A stretch of 64,000 bases of DNA from Nocardia sp. CY41 (GTDB taxonomy: Bacteria > Actinomycetota > Actinomycetes > Mycobacteriales > Mycobacteriaceae): positions 124,001 through 188,000 of the forward strand of contig NZ_VUOS01000007.1 of the NCBI RefSeq assembly GCF_009829325.1. Reading direction: 5' to 3'. Below the pieces are notes generated by a model that saw nothing but the letters and a program-made list of their open reading frames with translations, did no database searches and was not told the origin of the DNA. The position numbers were made by a program, and so were the translations under genes. This document shows, in pieces, positions 13,908 through 21,637 of this stretch. Numbering within the stretch: the stretch's first letter is position 1; each line of letters starts with the position of its first letter.

Positions 13908-15368
13908 GTGACCGAACGTGTACGTGCGGCGAAGAGGGCTCGCCTCGAGACCGCTGCTCAGCTGCGCGCTGTCATCTACGCGCGAGTGTCGAAGCCTGGC
14001 GAGAAGTCGGTCAAGGACCAGGAGAAGGTGGGGCGTCGCGACCTTGCCAGCATAGGCGTGGTAGTCGTGGCCGTGTTCAGCGACAAGCTTTCCGCCAGCC
14101 GCTACCGCAGGGTTCAGGAGCGGCCTGGCTTCATTGAGACGAAGGACTTCATCAGCGCTGGCAAGGCGGAGATGCTGTGGACGTTCGCGAACAACCGTGC
14201 CGCAAGGGACCTCGACGACTACGTTCCACTGAGGCGCCTGTGCATCGAGACAGGAACGCTGTGGCGGTACGGCAACCGCACCTACGACCTGTCCAAGGCG
14301 GCCGACCGGCGAGCGGCGAACGCTGACGCGCTGCGCGCCGAGGAGCAGTCCGACGACATCAGCGAAAACGTCAACCGCGGCGTGCAGGAGGCGCTCGAGG
14401 AAGGCAAGCCACACGGCAAGCTGCCTGCGGGATATCGGATCATCCGCGACGAAGAGACGGGTAAGGCGATCAACCGTGAGCCGATCCCGGCACAGGCGGA
14501 GATCATTCGGCTCGCCGCTCAGCGTGTGCTCGATCACGAGTCGCTGAGGTCTGTCAGCGCTGATCTCGCGCCGCGATGGGCAGCAGCCAAGGGAAAGGGG
14601 ACATTCGACGCCCGATCCCTACGGCGGTTGCTGATCAACCCCACGTATGCGGGGATGCGCACCTACTACGGCAAGATATCGGGCCCCGGAACCTGGGAGC
14701 CCATCATCACGCCGGACCAGCACAAGCGGCTGCGTAGCGCACTGATGCACCCGCAGCGCGTTACGTCACGGAGTACGGAACCTGTTCATCTGCTGAGCTT
14801 CATCGCTCGATGCGGTGTCTGCCAGACGCACATGCAGGCTAAGACGCCCTCGCCGGGCGGGCCGAAGACCAAGCCGTATTACTGCTGCCCGCAGTGGCAT
14901 TTGAGCCGTGCGATCGAGCGTGTCGACGGGCATGTGGAGGAGCTGTTGATGCAGCTGTTCGAACGGCCGGACACGCTGGCGTTGTTCGCTGCGTCCGCCA
15001 CGAAGGACGAGATTTCGGTCGAAGACGAGCTGGCGACGATCGTCCAGCTGCGCGCCGACATCGAGGCGTACGTCAAAGACGCGGCGCGGACCCGGATGTC
15101 GGCTACGGCGGTCTCTACGTACGTCGAGGAGTTGGAGCGACAGATCCGCGAAGCGCAAGGTCGTATCGACGCAGTGGCCGCAGCGGCAGACCCCCTGGTC
15201 GCCGAGAGTGTCGGGCCGAACGCGCGCAGTGTCTGGGCGCGGCGGGATCTTCGCGAGAAGCGTGATGTCATAAGGCGATCGATCGCAGTCAGGATTAACC
15301 GTGTCGGCAGTCGGGGCGTGCACAGTGAGATTGGGGTAGAGGTGCGCCCGCTGTTCGCTGCCCCATGA
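13908..15368 (+). CDS. int: Large serine integrase
   Basis: A 486-residue site-specific recombinase that inserts phage DNA into the host chromosome through attP x attB. The N-terminal resolvase domain has the nucleophile in ARVSKPG (Ser28) followed by 'KSVKDQ'. The recombinase domain spans about residues 165-290. A zinc ribbon uses Cys302/Cys305 and Cys326/Cys327, and a coiled coil lies near 360-440. The GTG at 13908 is preceded by TATATT at leaderless spacing; upstream in-frame codons would run through the promoter. No recombination directionality factor was recognised. Confidence 0.93.
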   Translation: MTERVRAAKRARLETAAQLRAVIYARVSKPGEKSVKDQEKVGRRDLASIGVVVVAVFSDKLSASRYRRVQERPGFIETKDFISAGKAEMLWTFANNRAARDLDDYVPLRRLCIETGTLWRYGNRTYDLSKAADRRAANADALRAEEQSDDISENVNRGVQEALEEGKPHGKLPAGYRIIRDEETGKAINREPIPAQAEIIRLAAQRVLDHESLRSVSADLAPRWAAAKGKGTFDARSLRRLLINPTYAGMRTYYGKISGPGTWEPIITPDQHKRLRSALMHPQRVTSRSTEPVHLLSFIARCGVCQTHMQAKTPSPGGPKTKPYYCCPQWHLSRAIERVDGHVEELLMQLFERPDTLALFAASATKDEISVEDELATIVQLRADIEAYVKDAARTRMSATAVSTYVEELERQIREAQGRIDAVAAAADPLVAESVGPNARSVWARRDLREKRDVIRRSIAVRINRVGSRGVHSEIGVEVRPLFAAP

Positions 15369-15755
15369 GATGCATGGCGTTACTCACGACACGGTAACAA
15401 TTCGGATTTTCCGGATTATTTGCTGCTGCAGCACAATCAGTAAACTGCGCATGACATCTGTATGAATCCCTTTTGGCTGAATAGCGTCATATCGTGGCCA
15501 TTGCTAGCGCTAGGTGTAGCCATCTCCATGCGATGGTGGGGAAAACCCCCATGTGTGCTGGAAGTTAACTCATGATCTCTCTTGTTATCGCATGAAAATG
15601 CTTGAGGGATTGACCTTGAAACCTATAGGCGTCACGACCAGCGCTCACTATGATCTGATGCACAGTTGACAAGTGAACGATCAGGGCGGGGCCTGGTAGC
15701 TGAGGGGTGACGACGTGAACGCGGATGAGGCAGGCTCGTTATCGGGGGGAACCCT
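15369..15755. other. 387-bp intergenic region after the integrase; possible attP location
   Basis: More AT-rich than its surroundings. It contains an imperfect hairpin GATGGTGGGG-AAAA-CCCCCATG (about 15532-15552) that may terminate the integrase transcript, and a TTGACA at about 15665-15670. A 37-codon frame at 15462-15575 has a hydrophobic middle but no RBS. No attP core can be named without an attB or lysogen sequence. attP could also lie in 13820-13907. Confidence 0.4.
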
Positions 15756-16160
15756 ATGACCAGCATGGAACCTGAGCTAGGTTCGGCCCCGGAGGATCTC
15801 GCTCGGCTGATCGGTATCGAGATTTCCCCGCCGTGCGGAACAGTTGCCGTTCAAGGCGACTGGGCGATCGTCGGCTCGGTCGTCGTGCACGTGCACGGGA
15901 GGCCGGTGGAAGCTGTGCCAAGGGAAGGTGTCCACGATGACGAGAAGCAATTTCTCTTGATGATGGCGACGCGGGTCTGCTGCAGGGGACGGGCCGCGCT
16001 GTCTGGCTGGAGGTACAACTCCGAAGTCGGCTGGGCGACTGATGTGAGAGTCCACCGCAACTACGAGGACCGGTTCCGCCGCCGGAGTTCTTCCATGTGC
16101 TCGTCCGAGGGCGGCACTGTGTTGGCGATGGCCGGATTTACCGAGCCGTCCTGCAGGTAG
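15756..16160 (+). CDS. Hypothetical protein, convergent with the repressor
   Basis: A 134-residue frame with an ATG at 15756 after GGGGGGA. Residues 20-100 have the mixed hydrophobic/polar composition of a real domain (GTVAVQGDWAIVGSVVVHV). The last 33 codons lie antisense to the end of the repressor gene, which is unusual. Either the 3' overlap is genuine or this is a decayed or spurious gene. Confidence 0.4.
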   Translation: MTSMEPELGSAPEDLARLIGIEISPPCGTVAVQGDWAIVGSVVVHVHGRPVEAVPREGVHDDEKQFLLMMATRVCCRGRAALSGWRYNSEVGWATDVRVHRNYEDRFRRRSSSMCSSEGGTVLAMAGFTEPSCR

Positions 16161-16429
16161 ATCGCGTCACGCTGCTTCTGCGCCTCGGCGGTGCGCCGAG
16201 CTGATGCCATGAACGCTTCCGGGGTCATCCCGAACGCATGAGCGAGCCTGTCGAGCTGCTCCATGTCAATCGCGACGAGCCCTCGCTCCATCCTGCTCAG
16301 AGTCGGCCGAGGGATGCCGGCCAGATCAGCGAGCTTCTTTTGGTCGAGCTTCTTCGCCGCGCGCTGTACGCGCACTTCGGTAGCGACCATCAGAGTTAGT
16401 TCTCCGACGCCGCGAGGGTTCGTAGCCAC
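16061..16429 (-). CDS. Immunity repressor candidate (XRE family)
   Basis: A 122-residue protein with an HTH_XRE at residues 18-75 (VQRAAKKLDQKKLADLAGIPRPTLSRMERG) and a short helical C-terminus. No peptidase domain, so it would not self-cleave like LexA/CI. The GTG at 16429 lies 6 bases after TACTCT (-10), suggesting a leaderless mRNA; an ATG 13 codons in is the alternative. A copy of the TGTGCCAAATG operator overlaps its promoter spacer, indicating autoregulation. Divergent from a Cro-like gene, it is the natural master repressor. Confidence 0.8.
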   Translation of the reverse strand: MATNPRGVGELTLMVATEVRVQRAAKKLDQKKLADLAGIPRPTLSRMERGLVAIDMEQLDRLAHAFGMTPEAFMASARRTAEAQKQRDAIYLQDGSVNPAIANTVPPSDEHMEELRRRNRSS

Positions 16430-16567
16430 CCGTTGAGAGTAGGACAGGGTGTGCCAAATGGAAAAGAGGCGACTTCCAGCGGCGGTAAGGGTGTCCTAGC
16501 AGCAACACAACGCAACATTGCGCGCAGCACCCTTGCGAATGTGCCAAATGAGCGTATCGTGATTCAT
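16430..16567. promoter_or_regulatory. Genetic switch: two divergent promoters and three operator copies
   Basis: Rightward: -35 TTGCGA (16533-16538), 16-bp spacer, -10 TATCGT (16555-16560), ATG at 16568. Leftward: -35 TTTCCA (16464-16459), 17-bp spacer, -10 TACTCT (16441-16436), GTG at 16429. Operators: TGTGCCAAATG at 16450-16460, ATGTGCCAAATG at 16539-16550, and inverted CATATGGCACAT at 16565-16576 covering the cro start codon. Each promoter has an operator in its spacer. This is the layout expected of a lysis-lysogeny switch. Confidence 0.75.
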
Positions 16568-16810
16568 ATGGCACATCAGCCCGGCTGGTCTCAGCGAGTA
16601 GCGACCGGCCTCCGAAGCGCAATCGCAGCGTCCGGCCTATCGGTCCGATCGCTCTCTGAGATCACCGGGATTCCTCTCTCGACGCTCAACAGGCGCGTGC
16701 GGGGCTTAGCCCCTTGGGACACGGCGCAAATCGAGGCTGTCGCTGAAGCCATTCAGTGCGACCCAAAGGATCTCATACCTTCGGACGACTCGGAAGCGGA
16801 GGCGTCGTGA
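16568..16810 (+). CDS. Cro-like / early HTH regulator
   Basis: An 80-residue protein with an HTH at residues 25-55 (LSVRSLSEITGIPLSTLNRRVRG). It starts at an ATG that lies inside an operator copy, 7 bases after the -10, so it is probably leaderless and under direct repressor control. It heads the long rightward early operon and opposes the repressor gene, as Cro does. It could also be an excisionase-type protein, but the HTH form and position favour Cro. Confidence 0.75.
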   Translation: MAHQPGWSQRVATGLRSAIAASGLSVRSLSEITGIPLSTLNRRVRGLAPWDTAQIEAVAEAIQCDPKDLIPSDDSEAEAS

Positions 16811-16974
16811 GCAAACCTCGTCCCGCCGTCGACCCCGCTATGCAGGCGTGGATCGACGAGCAGATGAAGCACTTCCCCCAGGGCTCGATGGCTCCGGCCG
16901 TTCAGATGCTGGTCGCCTTCGAGCGTTCCGACTGCGATCGGGCCGCTGCCGCACAGAAGGGAGCGGCGGCATGA
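16807..16974 (+). CDS. Small hypothetical protein (55 aa)
   Basis: GTG at 16807 overlaps the cro stop; its own stop overlaps the antirepressor ATG. The 55-residue product is helical (AWIDEQMKHFPQGS ... AVQMLVAFE). Coupled between two regulators, it probably acts with one of them. Not recognised. Confidence 0.55.
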   Translation: MSKPRPAVDPAMQAWIDEQMKHFPQGSMAPAVQMLVAFERSDCDRAAAAQKGAAA

Positions 16975-17750
16975 GCGCCGACCTGATGCCGTTCACCAAC
17001 GGCGAGTTTCAGTTGGAAATCCGCCCCCACGAAACCGACGGGTTCCGCGTGCTCGCGCCGAGCCTGGCGCGATCCCTGGGGTTTCGGGAGGCGTACGACC
17101 TGTTGCGCTCGATCCCACTGGGGGAGAAGGGGTCCGATCTGGTCCGGACCCCTGGCGGCGAGCAGCAGGTGGGTTACTTGACGGAGGCCGGGTTCTATCG
17201 CGCCCTCGGCCAGCGGCAGGCGGCTCGCATCGCCGACGAGTCCATCCGGGCTTCGGTCGAACGGTTCCAGTCGTGGGTCTACGGCGAAGTCCTCCCCGCG
17301 ATCCGCAAGACCGGTTCGTACTCGACCGCCCCCGCGCTGACCGATGACGAGCTGATCCACCGTGCGCTCGAAGTCTCCACCCGCCGCGTCGCTGAACTGA
17401 CCGCGAAGACTGAGCAGCTGGAGGCGAAGGTCGAGGCCGACGCCCCGAAGGTCGAAGCCTACGAGCAGTTCATGGAAGCCGACGGCACCTACCTCGTCGG
17501 CACCGTGGCCCGCATGTTGGGCACCTCGCAGAACAAGCTGTTCGCCGAGCTGCGCGAACGGGGCGTGTTCATCGCGAAGGGGTCGATGAAGAACACCCCG
17601 TACCAGCGGTTCATGCAGCACTTCGTGGTGAAGGCTACGCATTTCGAGCGGTCGGACGGTAGCGAGGGTGTGTCGTACACGACGCGGGTTCGGCCGTCGG
17701 GTGTGGATTTCATCCGCCGCCGCCTGAACATGCAGGTGGTGGCGTCATGA
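16971..17750 (+). CDS. Phage antirepressor (BRO-N plus KilAC domains)
   Basis: A 259-residue protein. Residues 8-110 follow the BRO-N pattern (FRVLAPSLARSLGFREAYDLLRSIP, GYLTEAGFYRAL, VERFQSWVYGEVLPAIRKTGSY). Residues 120-160 are a coiled linker. Residues 165-258 match the KilAC/ANT domain (YLVGTVARMLGTSQNKLFAELRERGVF). Such proteins bind DNA or the repressor to favour lytic growth. The ATG overlaps the preceding stop; the gene sits two places after cro, under the early promoter. Confidence 0.88.
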   Translation: MSADLMPFTNGEFQLEIRPHETDGFRVLAPSLARSLGFREAYDLLRSIPLGEKGSDLVRTPGGEQQVGYLTEAGFYRALGQRQAARIADESIRASVERFQSWVYGEVLPAIRKTGSYSTAPALTDDELIHRALEVSTRRVAELTAKTEQLEAKVEADAPKVEAYEQFMEADGTYLVGTVARMLGTSQNKLFAELRERGVFIAKGSMKNTPYQRFMQHFVVKATHFERSDGSEGVSYTTRVRPSGVDFIRRRLNMQVVAS

Positions 17751-18199
17751 CCGACCTGACTCACCGCGTCACCCTCGACGAGTACATGGTCGTCCTTCAG
17801 CAGCGCGCCGACGAGTGGCTGGCTGGGCAGAAGAGCCCGAACCTCCGCTTCCCTCCGCTGCTGGAGTGGTTCGTCCTCGACGGCGACGAAGCGATGGTGG
17901 ATCTGCCTGAGCCGGAGCAGAAGCCGGACAAGCCGAAGCCGCAGCCTCGGCGCTACCGCCCCGCGTCGTACTGGCGCGAGCGGATCGCTGCACTCGAAGC
18001 CCAGATGGCGCCATTGACGGAGCCGCTGATCAACGACCGCGCGGCGGCCGGTGGCGTGGCCCTCGGCGTCAAGCGCACTCGGCGTATCCAGGCTCGGGAG
18101 GACTCCCGGTTGCAGCGGTACGTCGAGTTGCGGAACCAGCTGGAGCACGCGCAGTCCATGCTGCGCCGCGCCGAATCTCGGGAAGCGGGTGCGGCATGA
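17747..18199 (+). CDS. Hypothetical helical protein
   Basis: A 150-residue protein coupled by ATGA. Residues 55-75 are a Pro/Lys/Glu-rich linker (PEPEQKPDKPKPQPRR). The flanking regions are helical, the C-terminal half with coiled-coil character. No known domain. It may be a partner of the antirepressor or a replication accessory protein. Confidence 0.6.
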   Translation: MTDLTHRVTLDEYMVVLQQRADEWLAGQKSPNLRFPPLLEWFVLDGDEAMVDLPEPEQKPDKPKPQPRRYRPASYWRERIAALEAQMAPLTEPLINDRAAAGGVALGVKRTRRIQAREDSRLQRYVELRNQLEHAQSMLRRAESREAGAA

Positions 18200-18417
18200 G
18201 CAGCGGCCAGAAGCCCCGCGTCCGTACCTTCTTCCCCCGCATGAAGGTGCGTCGCCCGCACCGCCCCCGTCAGCCGTTGACCGTCTTCTGGGACGAGAAA
18301 CTCCAGCCGGTCTGGTTTACGCGCGACAAGGACGTGGCTCGGAAGGCCGTGGGCGTCTACTTCGGCAACTACGGCGGTGCCATCACCCTGACCGGGCTCA
18401 AGGGCGGTGCCCTGTGA
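18196..18417 (+). CDS. Small basic hypothetical protein (73 aa)
   Basis: ATGA overlap with the previous gene. The N-terminal 30 residues are strongly basic (RVRTFFPRMKVRRPHRPRQP). The rest is a compact mixed fold with 'VYFGNYGGAITLTG'. Likely nucleic-acid or membrane-surface binding; family not recognised. Confidence 0.55.
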   Translation: MSSGQKPRVRTFFPRMKVRRPHRPRQPLTVFWDEKLQPVWFTRDKDVARKAVGVYFGNYGGAITLTGLKGGAL

Positions 18418-18518
18418 CCGCCTTCGTCATCGTCTGCATCGGTTCCATCCTCGCCACTCCTGTCCTGGTGTCGGTGGATCACGCTGTGCGCGCCGCTACT
18501 CGGGGGAGGCGGAAGTGA
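18414..18518 (+). CDS. Tiny membrane peptide (34 aa)
   Basis: GTGA overlap at both ends. Residues 3-22 form one hydrophobic helix (AFVIVCIGSILATPVLVSV), followed by a basic tail (RAATRGRRK). Probably inserted in the inner membrane with the tail in the cytoplasm. Function unknown. Confidence 0.5.
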   Translation: MTAFVIVCIGSILATPVLVSVDHAVRAATRGRRK

Positions 18519-18997
18519 GCAACCCGTGGGTCCTGACCGCGATCAACGTTGCCGCGTTCGCTTTCGTCTTCGCCTTCGCGTGGTGGTGGGGCAAGCGGCA
18601 GTCAAACTCCCTCGGCGCGGTAACCCCCCCGCCTGCTGCCGAGGTTGGGCGTCCCGGCGGTGCGGACGCGGCTGGCCCCTCGGCCGCGCCCCGCCGGGAC
18701 ACGCCCGAAGGCGATGGAGTCAGCACGCACGCTCCGGTCGAGTGGGAGACGGCCAGCCGATGGCGGGATGCGCTTCTGTTGATCGCTGACAACCCGTGCT
18801 CGAACGGCGATCCGGCAGTGGCCTGCCCTGATGAGTTCGGCGACGACCGGAAGCGGTGGTGCAGCTACTGCATCGCCGCCGATGCCCTGAATCCCTCGGA
18901 TTCCTCACCACAGCCTGACCCGCTGCGTAGTGAGGCTGCACCCTCGGCGTCACGTGACGTCAACCCCGGCGCCGAGGGTGCCTCCCACGTCCCTTGA
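18515..18997 (+). CDS. Membrane-anchored protein with cysteine-rich C-terminus
   Basis: A 160-residue protein with a transmembrane helix at residues 5-24 (VLTAINVAAFAFVFAFAWWW), a Pro/Ala-rich linker and a soluble domain (about 75-125) with four cysteines (NPCSNGD, ACPDE, WCSYC). This resembles small actinophage proteins of unknown function. Coupled by GTGA to the preceding membrane peptide. Confidence 0.55.
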   Translation: MSNPWVLTAINVAAFAFVFAFAWWWGKRQSNSLGAVTPPPAAEVGRPGGADAAGPSAAPRRDTPEGDGVSTHAPVEWETASRWRDALLLIADNPCSNGDPAVACPDEFGDDRKRWCSYCIAADALNPSDSSPQPDPLRSEAAPSASRDVNPGAEGASHVP

Positions 18998-19005
18998 ACA
19001 AGGAC

Positions 19006-19036
19006 ATGGCCGCCGAGGTGACATCTCGACGGCCAT
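19006..19036 (+). promoter_or_regulatory. Hairpin in the leader of the 19071 gene
   Basis: ATGGCCG-C-CGAG pairs with CTCG-A-CGGCCAT around a 7-base loop, within one of the few gaps (73 bp) of the early operon. No T-tract follows, so it may be an mRNA processing or stabilising element, or an attenuator, and not a simple terminator. Confidence 0.5.
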
Positions 19037-19070
19037 TCAATCCAACACAACGAGAAGAAAGTCTACCGCA

Positions 19071-19298
19071 ATGGTCAAGCACTCCGCCGCCTACGAGGCG
19101 TATGTGACCCAACTCCTGGCCACCCCACCCGATTCCGCTGATCACCGCATGGCCGAGGTTGTCGCCGCGATGCGTGACGACGACGCCCTGCTGACGTTGC
19201 TGTTCGAGATCTACACCGAGGACCCGGTGAACACGCGGGAGTTCGCTCTCGCCGCGCACCTGCTGTCCCTGCTGTTCGGGTCGGCGGTGACGGCATGA
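19071..19298 (+). CDS. Small helical hypothetical protein (75 aa)
   Basis: ATG at 19071 after GAGAAGAAAG. The 75-residue product is all-helical, ending in a hydrophobic helix (FALAAHLLSLLFGSAV) that may be buried or membrane-associated. First gene after the hairpin leader; coupled by ATGA to the next gene. Confidence 0.6.
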   Translation: MVKHSAAYEAYVTQLLATPPDSADHRMAEVVAAMRDDDALLTLLFEIYTEDPVNTREFALAAHLLSLLFGSAVTA

Positions 19299-19639
19299 CC
19301 GAACTGAAGCTCGAACGCCGCAGCCAGCGCGACGAGGGCATCGTCTCTGCCGGTGTCGCGATCACCCCGCCCCTCGATGAGGACTACTGGGCCTACCGCG
19401 TCCGTCTGAGCGATACCCAGGCCATCCTCGGCTTCCCGAAGTTCTTCACCATCGGCATCGGCTTCGCCGTCGAGGAGGACTGGAACACCAACCTGCCCTA
19501 CACGTCCGATGCTGCGGACATCTTCCTGCACATCCGGCACAACAAGGGCGACGACTCGATCGCCGACTCTGATGTGGTTGACGCGATTCGCATGGTGCAG
19601 GAAGCGATCCGCGCCGATCTTGAGGCGGTGAAGTCGTGA
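19295..19639 (+). CDS. Hypothetical protein (114 aa)
   Basis: A soluble 114-residue alpha/beta protein coupled by ATGA to its neighbours. Distinctive stretch 'DEDYWAYRVRLSDTQAILGFPKFFTIGIGFA' followed by a helical C-terminus with 'FLHIRHNKGDDSI'. I associate this pattern with unnamed actinophage early proteins; no function is known. Confidence 0.6.
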   Translation: MTELKLERRSQRDEGIVSAGVAITPPLDEDYWAYRVRLSDTQAILGFPKFFTIGIGFAVEEDWNTNLPYTSDAADIFLHIRHNKGDDSIADSDVVDAIRMVQEAIRADLEAVKS

Positions 19640-19881
19640 CCCCGCTGGAGTACACGGACTGGACGAACCAGATCCTCCGCTACGTCGGTGGCCTACTGGT
19701 TGCCCCGGAGTCCTCGACGTCGTTCGAGATCGGCCGCACCTTCGCTCTCCTGGCCGACGCTGACCGTCCCCGCTACGTGGAGATGTTGATGCGGGAGAAC
19801 CGTCCGGGGACGCGGGAGTACGAGATCGGCTGGGATCTGCGGGCCCTGCTGATCGGCTGGCCGGAAGCGGGTGTCGCATGA
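19636..19881 (+). CDS. Hypothetical protein (81 aa)
   Basis: GTGA-coupled. An 81-residue soluble protein with an amphipathic helix near the N-terminus (TDWTNQILRYVGGLL). The charged C-terminal half contains 'MLMRENRPGTREYEIGWDLRALL'. No motif recognised. Confidence 0.55.
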   Translation: MTPLEYTDWTNQILRYVGGLLVAPESSTSFEIGRTFALLADADRPRYVEMLMRENRPGTREYEIGWDLRALLIGWPEAGVA

Positions 19882-20057
19882 GCCGCCTGCACAACCCGTT
19901 CCGCCGCCGCGAGTCGGAGCTGGAGACCACACAGCCCATGTCGCTGGCCGAGTTCCAGCGCGTGATCGTGCCCGACGGCCACGACTGGCCGGAGTGGCAC
20001 TACGCCGACGCCAAGCCCGATTGGGAAGACCGAAACGACGAGGGGGAGACCCGATGA
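19878..20057 (+). CDS. Small hypothetical protein (59 aa)
   Basis: ATGA overlaps at both ends. The 59-residue product has a basic start (MSRLHNPFRRRESE) and a Trp/Asp-rich end (DGHDWPEWHYADAKPDWED). Probably unstructured or part of a small complex. Unknown. Confidence 0.5.
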   Translation: MSRLHNPFRRRESELETTQPMSLAEFQRVIVPDGHDWPEWHYADAKPDWEDRNDEGETR

Positions 20058-20395
20058 GCCTGAACGACACTGCTCGGATTGCCGAGCTGGAGCATGAGGT
20101 CGCCCGCCTCCGTGCCGCAGGGAAGGACGTCGGCGAGTACATCAAGGCGCTCAACCAGACCGCCCTCGACGCCACCGGCATGCACGACGTGATCAACGAG
20201 AAAGGCGACGGGGACTGGCAGGCCGTGTGGGAGAACGTCGCCGACCTGGGTGAGCGCCTGCGCCAGGCGGAGAAGCGGATTGCGTTCCTGCGCCGCGAGT
20301 ACCGCGACCTGCACGTCCGGTGCGAGGAGTTGGTTGGCGAACGCAACGAATTGCGCGCCCGTGTCGCTGAGCTGGAAGCGCAGGTGCAGCGATGA
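20054..20395 (+). CDS. Coiled-coil protein (113 aa)
   Basis: Predicted coiled coil at residues 5-28 and again 65-113 (LRQAEKRIAFLRREYRDLHVRCEE ... RARVAELEAQVQR), with a short loop containing 'GDGDWQAVWENVADLG'. Coupled by ATGA. Probably a structural or regulatory adaptor; family unknown. Confidence 0.6.
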   Translation: MSLNDTARIAELEHEVARLRAAGKDVGEYIKALNQTALDATGMHDVINEKGDGDWQAVWENVADLGERLRQAEKRIAFLRREYRDLHVRCEELVGERNELRARVAELEAQVQR

Positions 20396-20763
20396 CCGCG
20401 CGCGAGATACCGGCGCACACGGTTCGCTTCGAGATCGGCCCATTCGGGGTGTCGGCGGTGTTCAACTGCTACGCCCGCGTCGGGGAGCCGTTCTGCCGCT
20501 TGACCTGCCCCACGGCCATGGGCTGCGAGTCCACTGCCGAGTGCCGCGAATCCGGGCACGAGCCGGTCGATTACGGCCGCTGCATGTTCGTGGAGTGGAT
20601 GGATGCCGATGACGGTATCGATGCGTTCTCCGGTGACCGGACGGCACTGCGCGGCGGGCACATCGTCCCCGAGTGGCAGGGCGACCACTGGACGTGGAAC
20701 TACGCCACGGCCACGGGGCGCATCCCTGATACCGCCGGGGAGGTGCCCAATGTCAGCGCGTGA
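20392..20763 (+). CDS. Cysteine-rich hypothetical protein (123 aa)
   Basis: A soluble protein with at least six cysteines between residues 26 and 65 (FNCYARV, FCRLTCPTAMGCES, ECRE, GRCMF), suggesting a zinc-binding fold. The C-terminal part is Trp-rich. ATGA start; its 3' end overlaps the next gene by 14 bases. Confidence 0.6.
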   Translation: MTAREIPAHTVRFEIGPFGVSAVFNCYARVGEPFCRLTCPTAMGCESTAECRESGHEPVDYGRCMFVEWMDADDGIDAFSGDRTALRGGHIVPEWQGDHWTWNYATATGRIPDTAGEVPNVSA

Positions 20764-20932
20764 GCCCTGGTTCCACCCCTACGAGGCAGCCGCCGAGCGG
20801 GCCAAGATCGCCGACACCGAGGAAGTCGACATGCACGAGTTGGCCTTCGCCATGGAGGCCGCTGGCTGGTTCGGTGCCCGCCGCTCCCTTCCGCTGCTCG
20901 ACACCGCCATCGAAGCCCTGGAGGAGTGGTGA
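20750..20932 (+). CDS. Small helical hypothetical protein (60 aa)
   Basis: ATG at 20750 lies within the previous gene's end. The 60-residue protein is helical and acidic (YEAAAERAKIADTEEVDMHELAFAME). No recognised domain. Confidence 0.55.
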   Translation: MSAREPWFHPYEAAAERAKIADTEEVDMHELAFAMEAAGWFGARRSLPLLDTAIEALEEW

Positions 20933-20934
20933 CG

Positions 20935-21078
20935 ATGCGTGAGAAGTGGTTCGAGCGGGTCGAGTCCACCCAGGAGCGCACGGGTTTCCAGATGCGGGTG
21001 ATCCCCCACGCCCCCAGCTGCCTGTGCTCCCACTGCCACGCCGAGAAGTTCGAGCGAGCCGCGGAGGAGGAGTTGTGA
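20935..21078 (+). CDS. Small zinc-binding protein (47 aa)
   Basis: ATG at 20935 with GGAGGAG upstream. Central 'SCLCSHCHAEK' supplies three Cys and one or two His, enough for a single zinc knuckle. Its TGA overlaps the next GTG. One of many tiny zinc proteins in this operon. Confidence 0.55.
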   Translation: MREKWFERVESTQERTGFQMRVIPHAPSCLCSHCHAEKFERAAEEEL

Positions 21079-21278
21079 TCGCGTTCTGGCATGACCTGCT
21101 CGCCTACGCATGGGAGTTGATCGCCGCGGGGTTCATCGCCGGCATCCTGGCGTGCATCTGGCTCGGGCAGGGCAGGGACTACTCCGGCGCCCCCGCCGAG
21201 GACGACGGCGAAGAGGTGCCCTACGACCCCGACCGGTACAGGGATTGGCAGTACGCCGACGAAGTGGAGGCGTACTGA
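21075..21278 (+). CDS. Single-pass membrane protein (67 aa)
   Basis: GTGA start. Residues 8-30 form a transmembrane helix (LLAYAWELIAAGFIAGILACIW), followed by an acidic cytoplasmic or external tail rich in Asp/Glu/Tyr. Coupled to an HTH/zinc protein. Unknown role. Confidence 0.55.
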   Translation: MIAFWHDLLAYAWELIAAGFIAGILACIWLGQGRDYSGAPAEDDGEEVPYDPDRYRDWQYADEVEAY

Positions 21279-21637
21279 TGGCCCGCAAACCCCTGCTTTC
21301 GGACGACGCTGTCCGCGAGATACAGCGTCTGCACGCCGACCGGTATCCCGTCGCCGAGATCGCCCGGAAGTACGACCGCAGCCTGGACGCGATCTACAAC
21401 CTCCTGCGCGGCAAGTCCTACCGGGACGTGACCGCCTCCAGCCACGGCACGCGGACTTGTGCGTGTGCCGACTGCGCTACCGACCGCCGGCGGGACGAGA
21501 ACGTCCGCCGCGGCGACCTCATCGCAGCTGTGGCGGTGTGCGTCCGCTGCGGGGAGGACTTCACCACCAAGGCCACGGCGATGCTCGCTCGCCCCGGCTA
21601 CATGGTCTGCCCGTCATGCCGAGAGGAGAGGCCGTGA
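21278..21637 (+). CDS. HTH plus zinc-ribbon DNA-binding protein
   Basis: A 119-residue protein. Residues 5-45 form a helix-turn-helix like those of resolvase or homeodomain-type proteins (LSDDAVREIQRLHADRYPVAEIARKYDRS). Residues 60-68 (CACADC) and 88-115 (CVRCG ... CPSC) are two cysteine clusters that probably bind zinc. Likely a sequence-specific early regulator. Confidence 0.65.
   Translation: MARKPLLSDDAVREIQRLHADRYPVAEIARKYDRSLDAIYNLLRGKSYRDVTASSHGTRTCACADCATDRRRDENVRRGDLIAAVAVCVRCGEDFTTKATAMLARPGYMVCPSCREERP

Noticed and set aside
15462..15575. A 37-codon frame with a hydrophobic centre after the integrase
   Set aside because: No ribosome-binding site and no overlap with a neighbouring gene. 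It is mentioned only in the intergenic entry.
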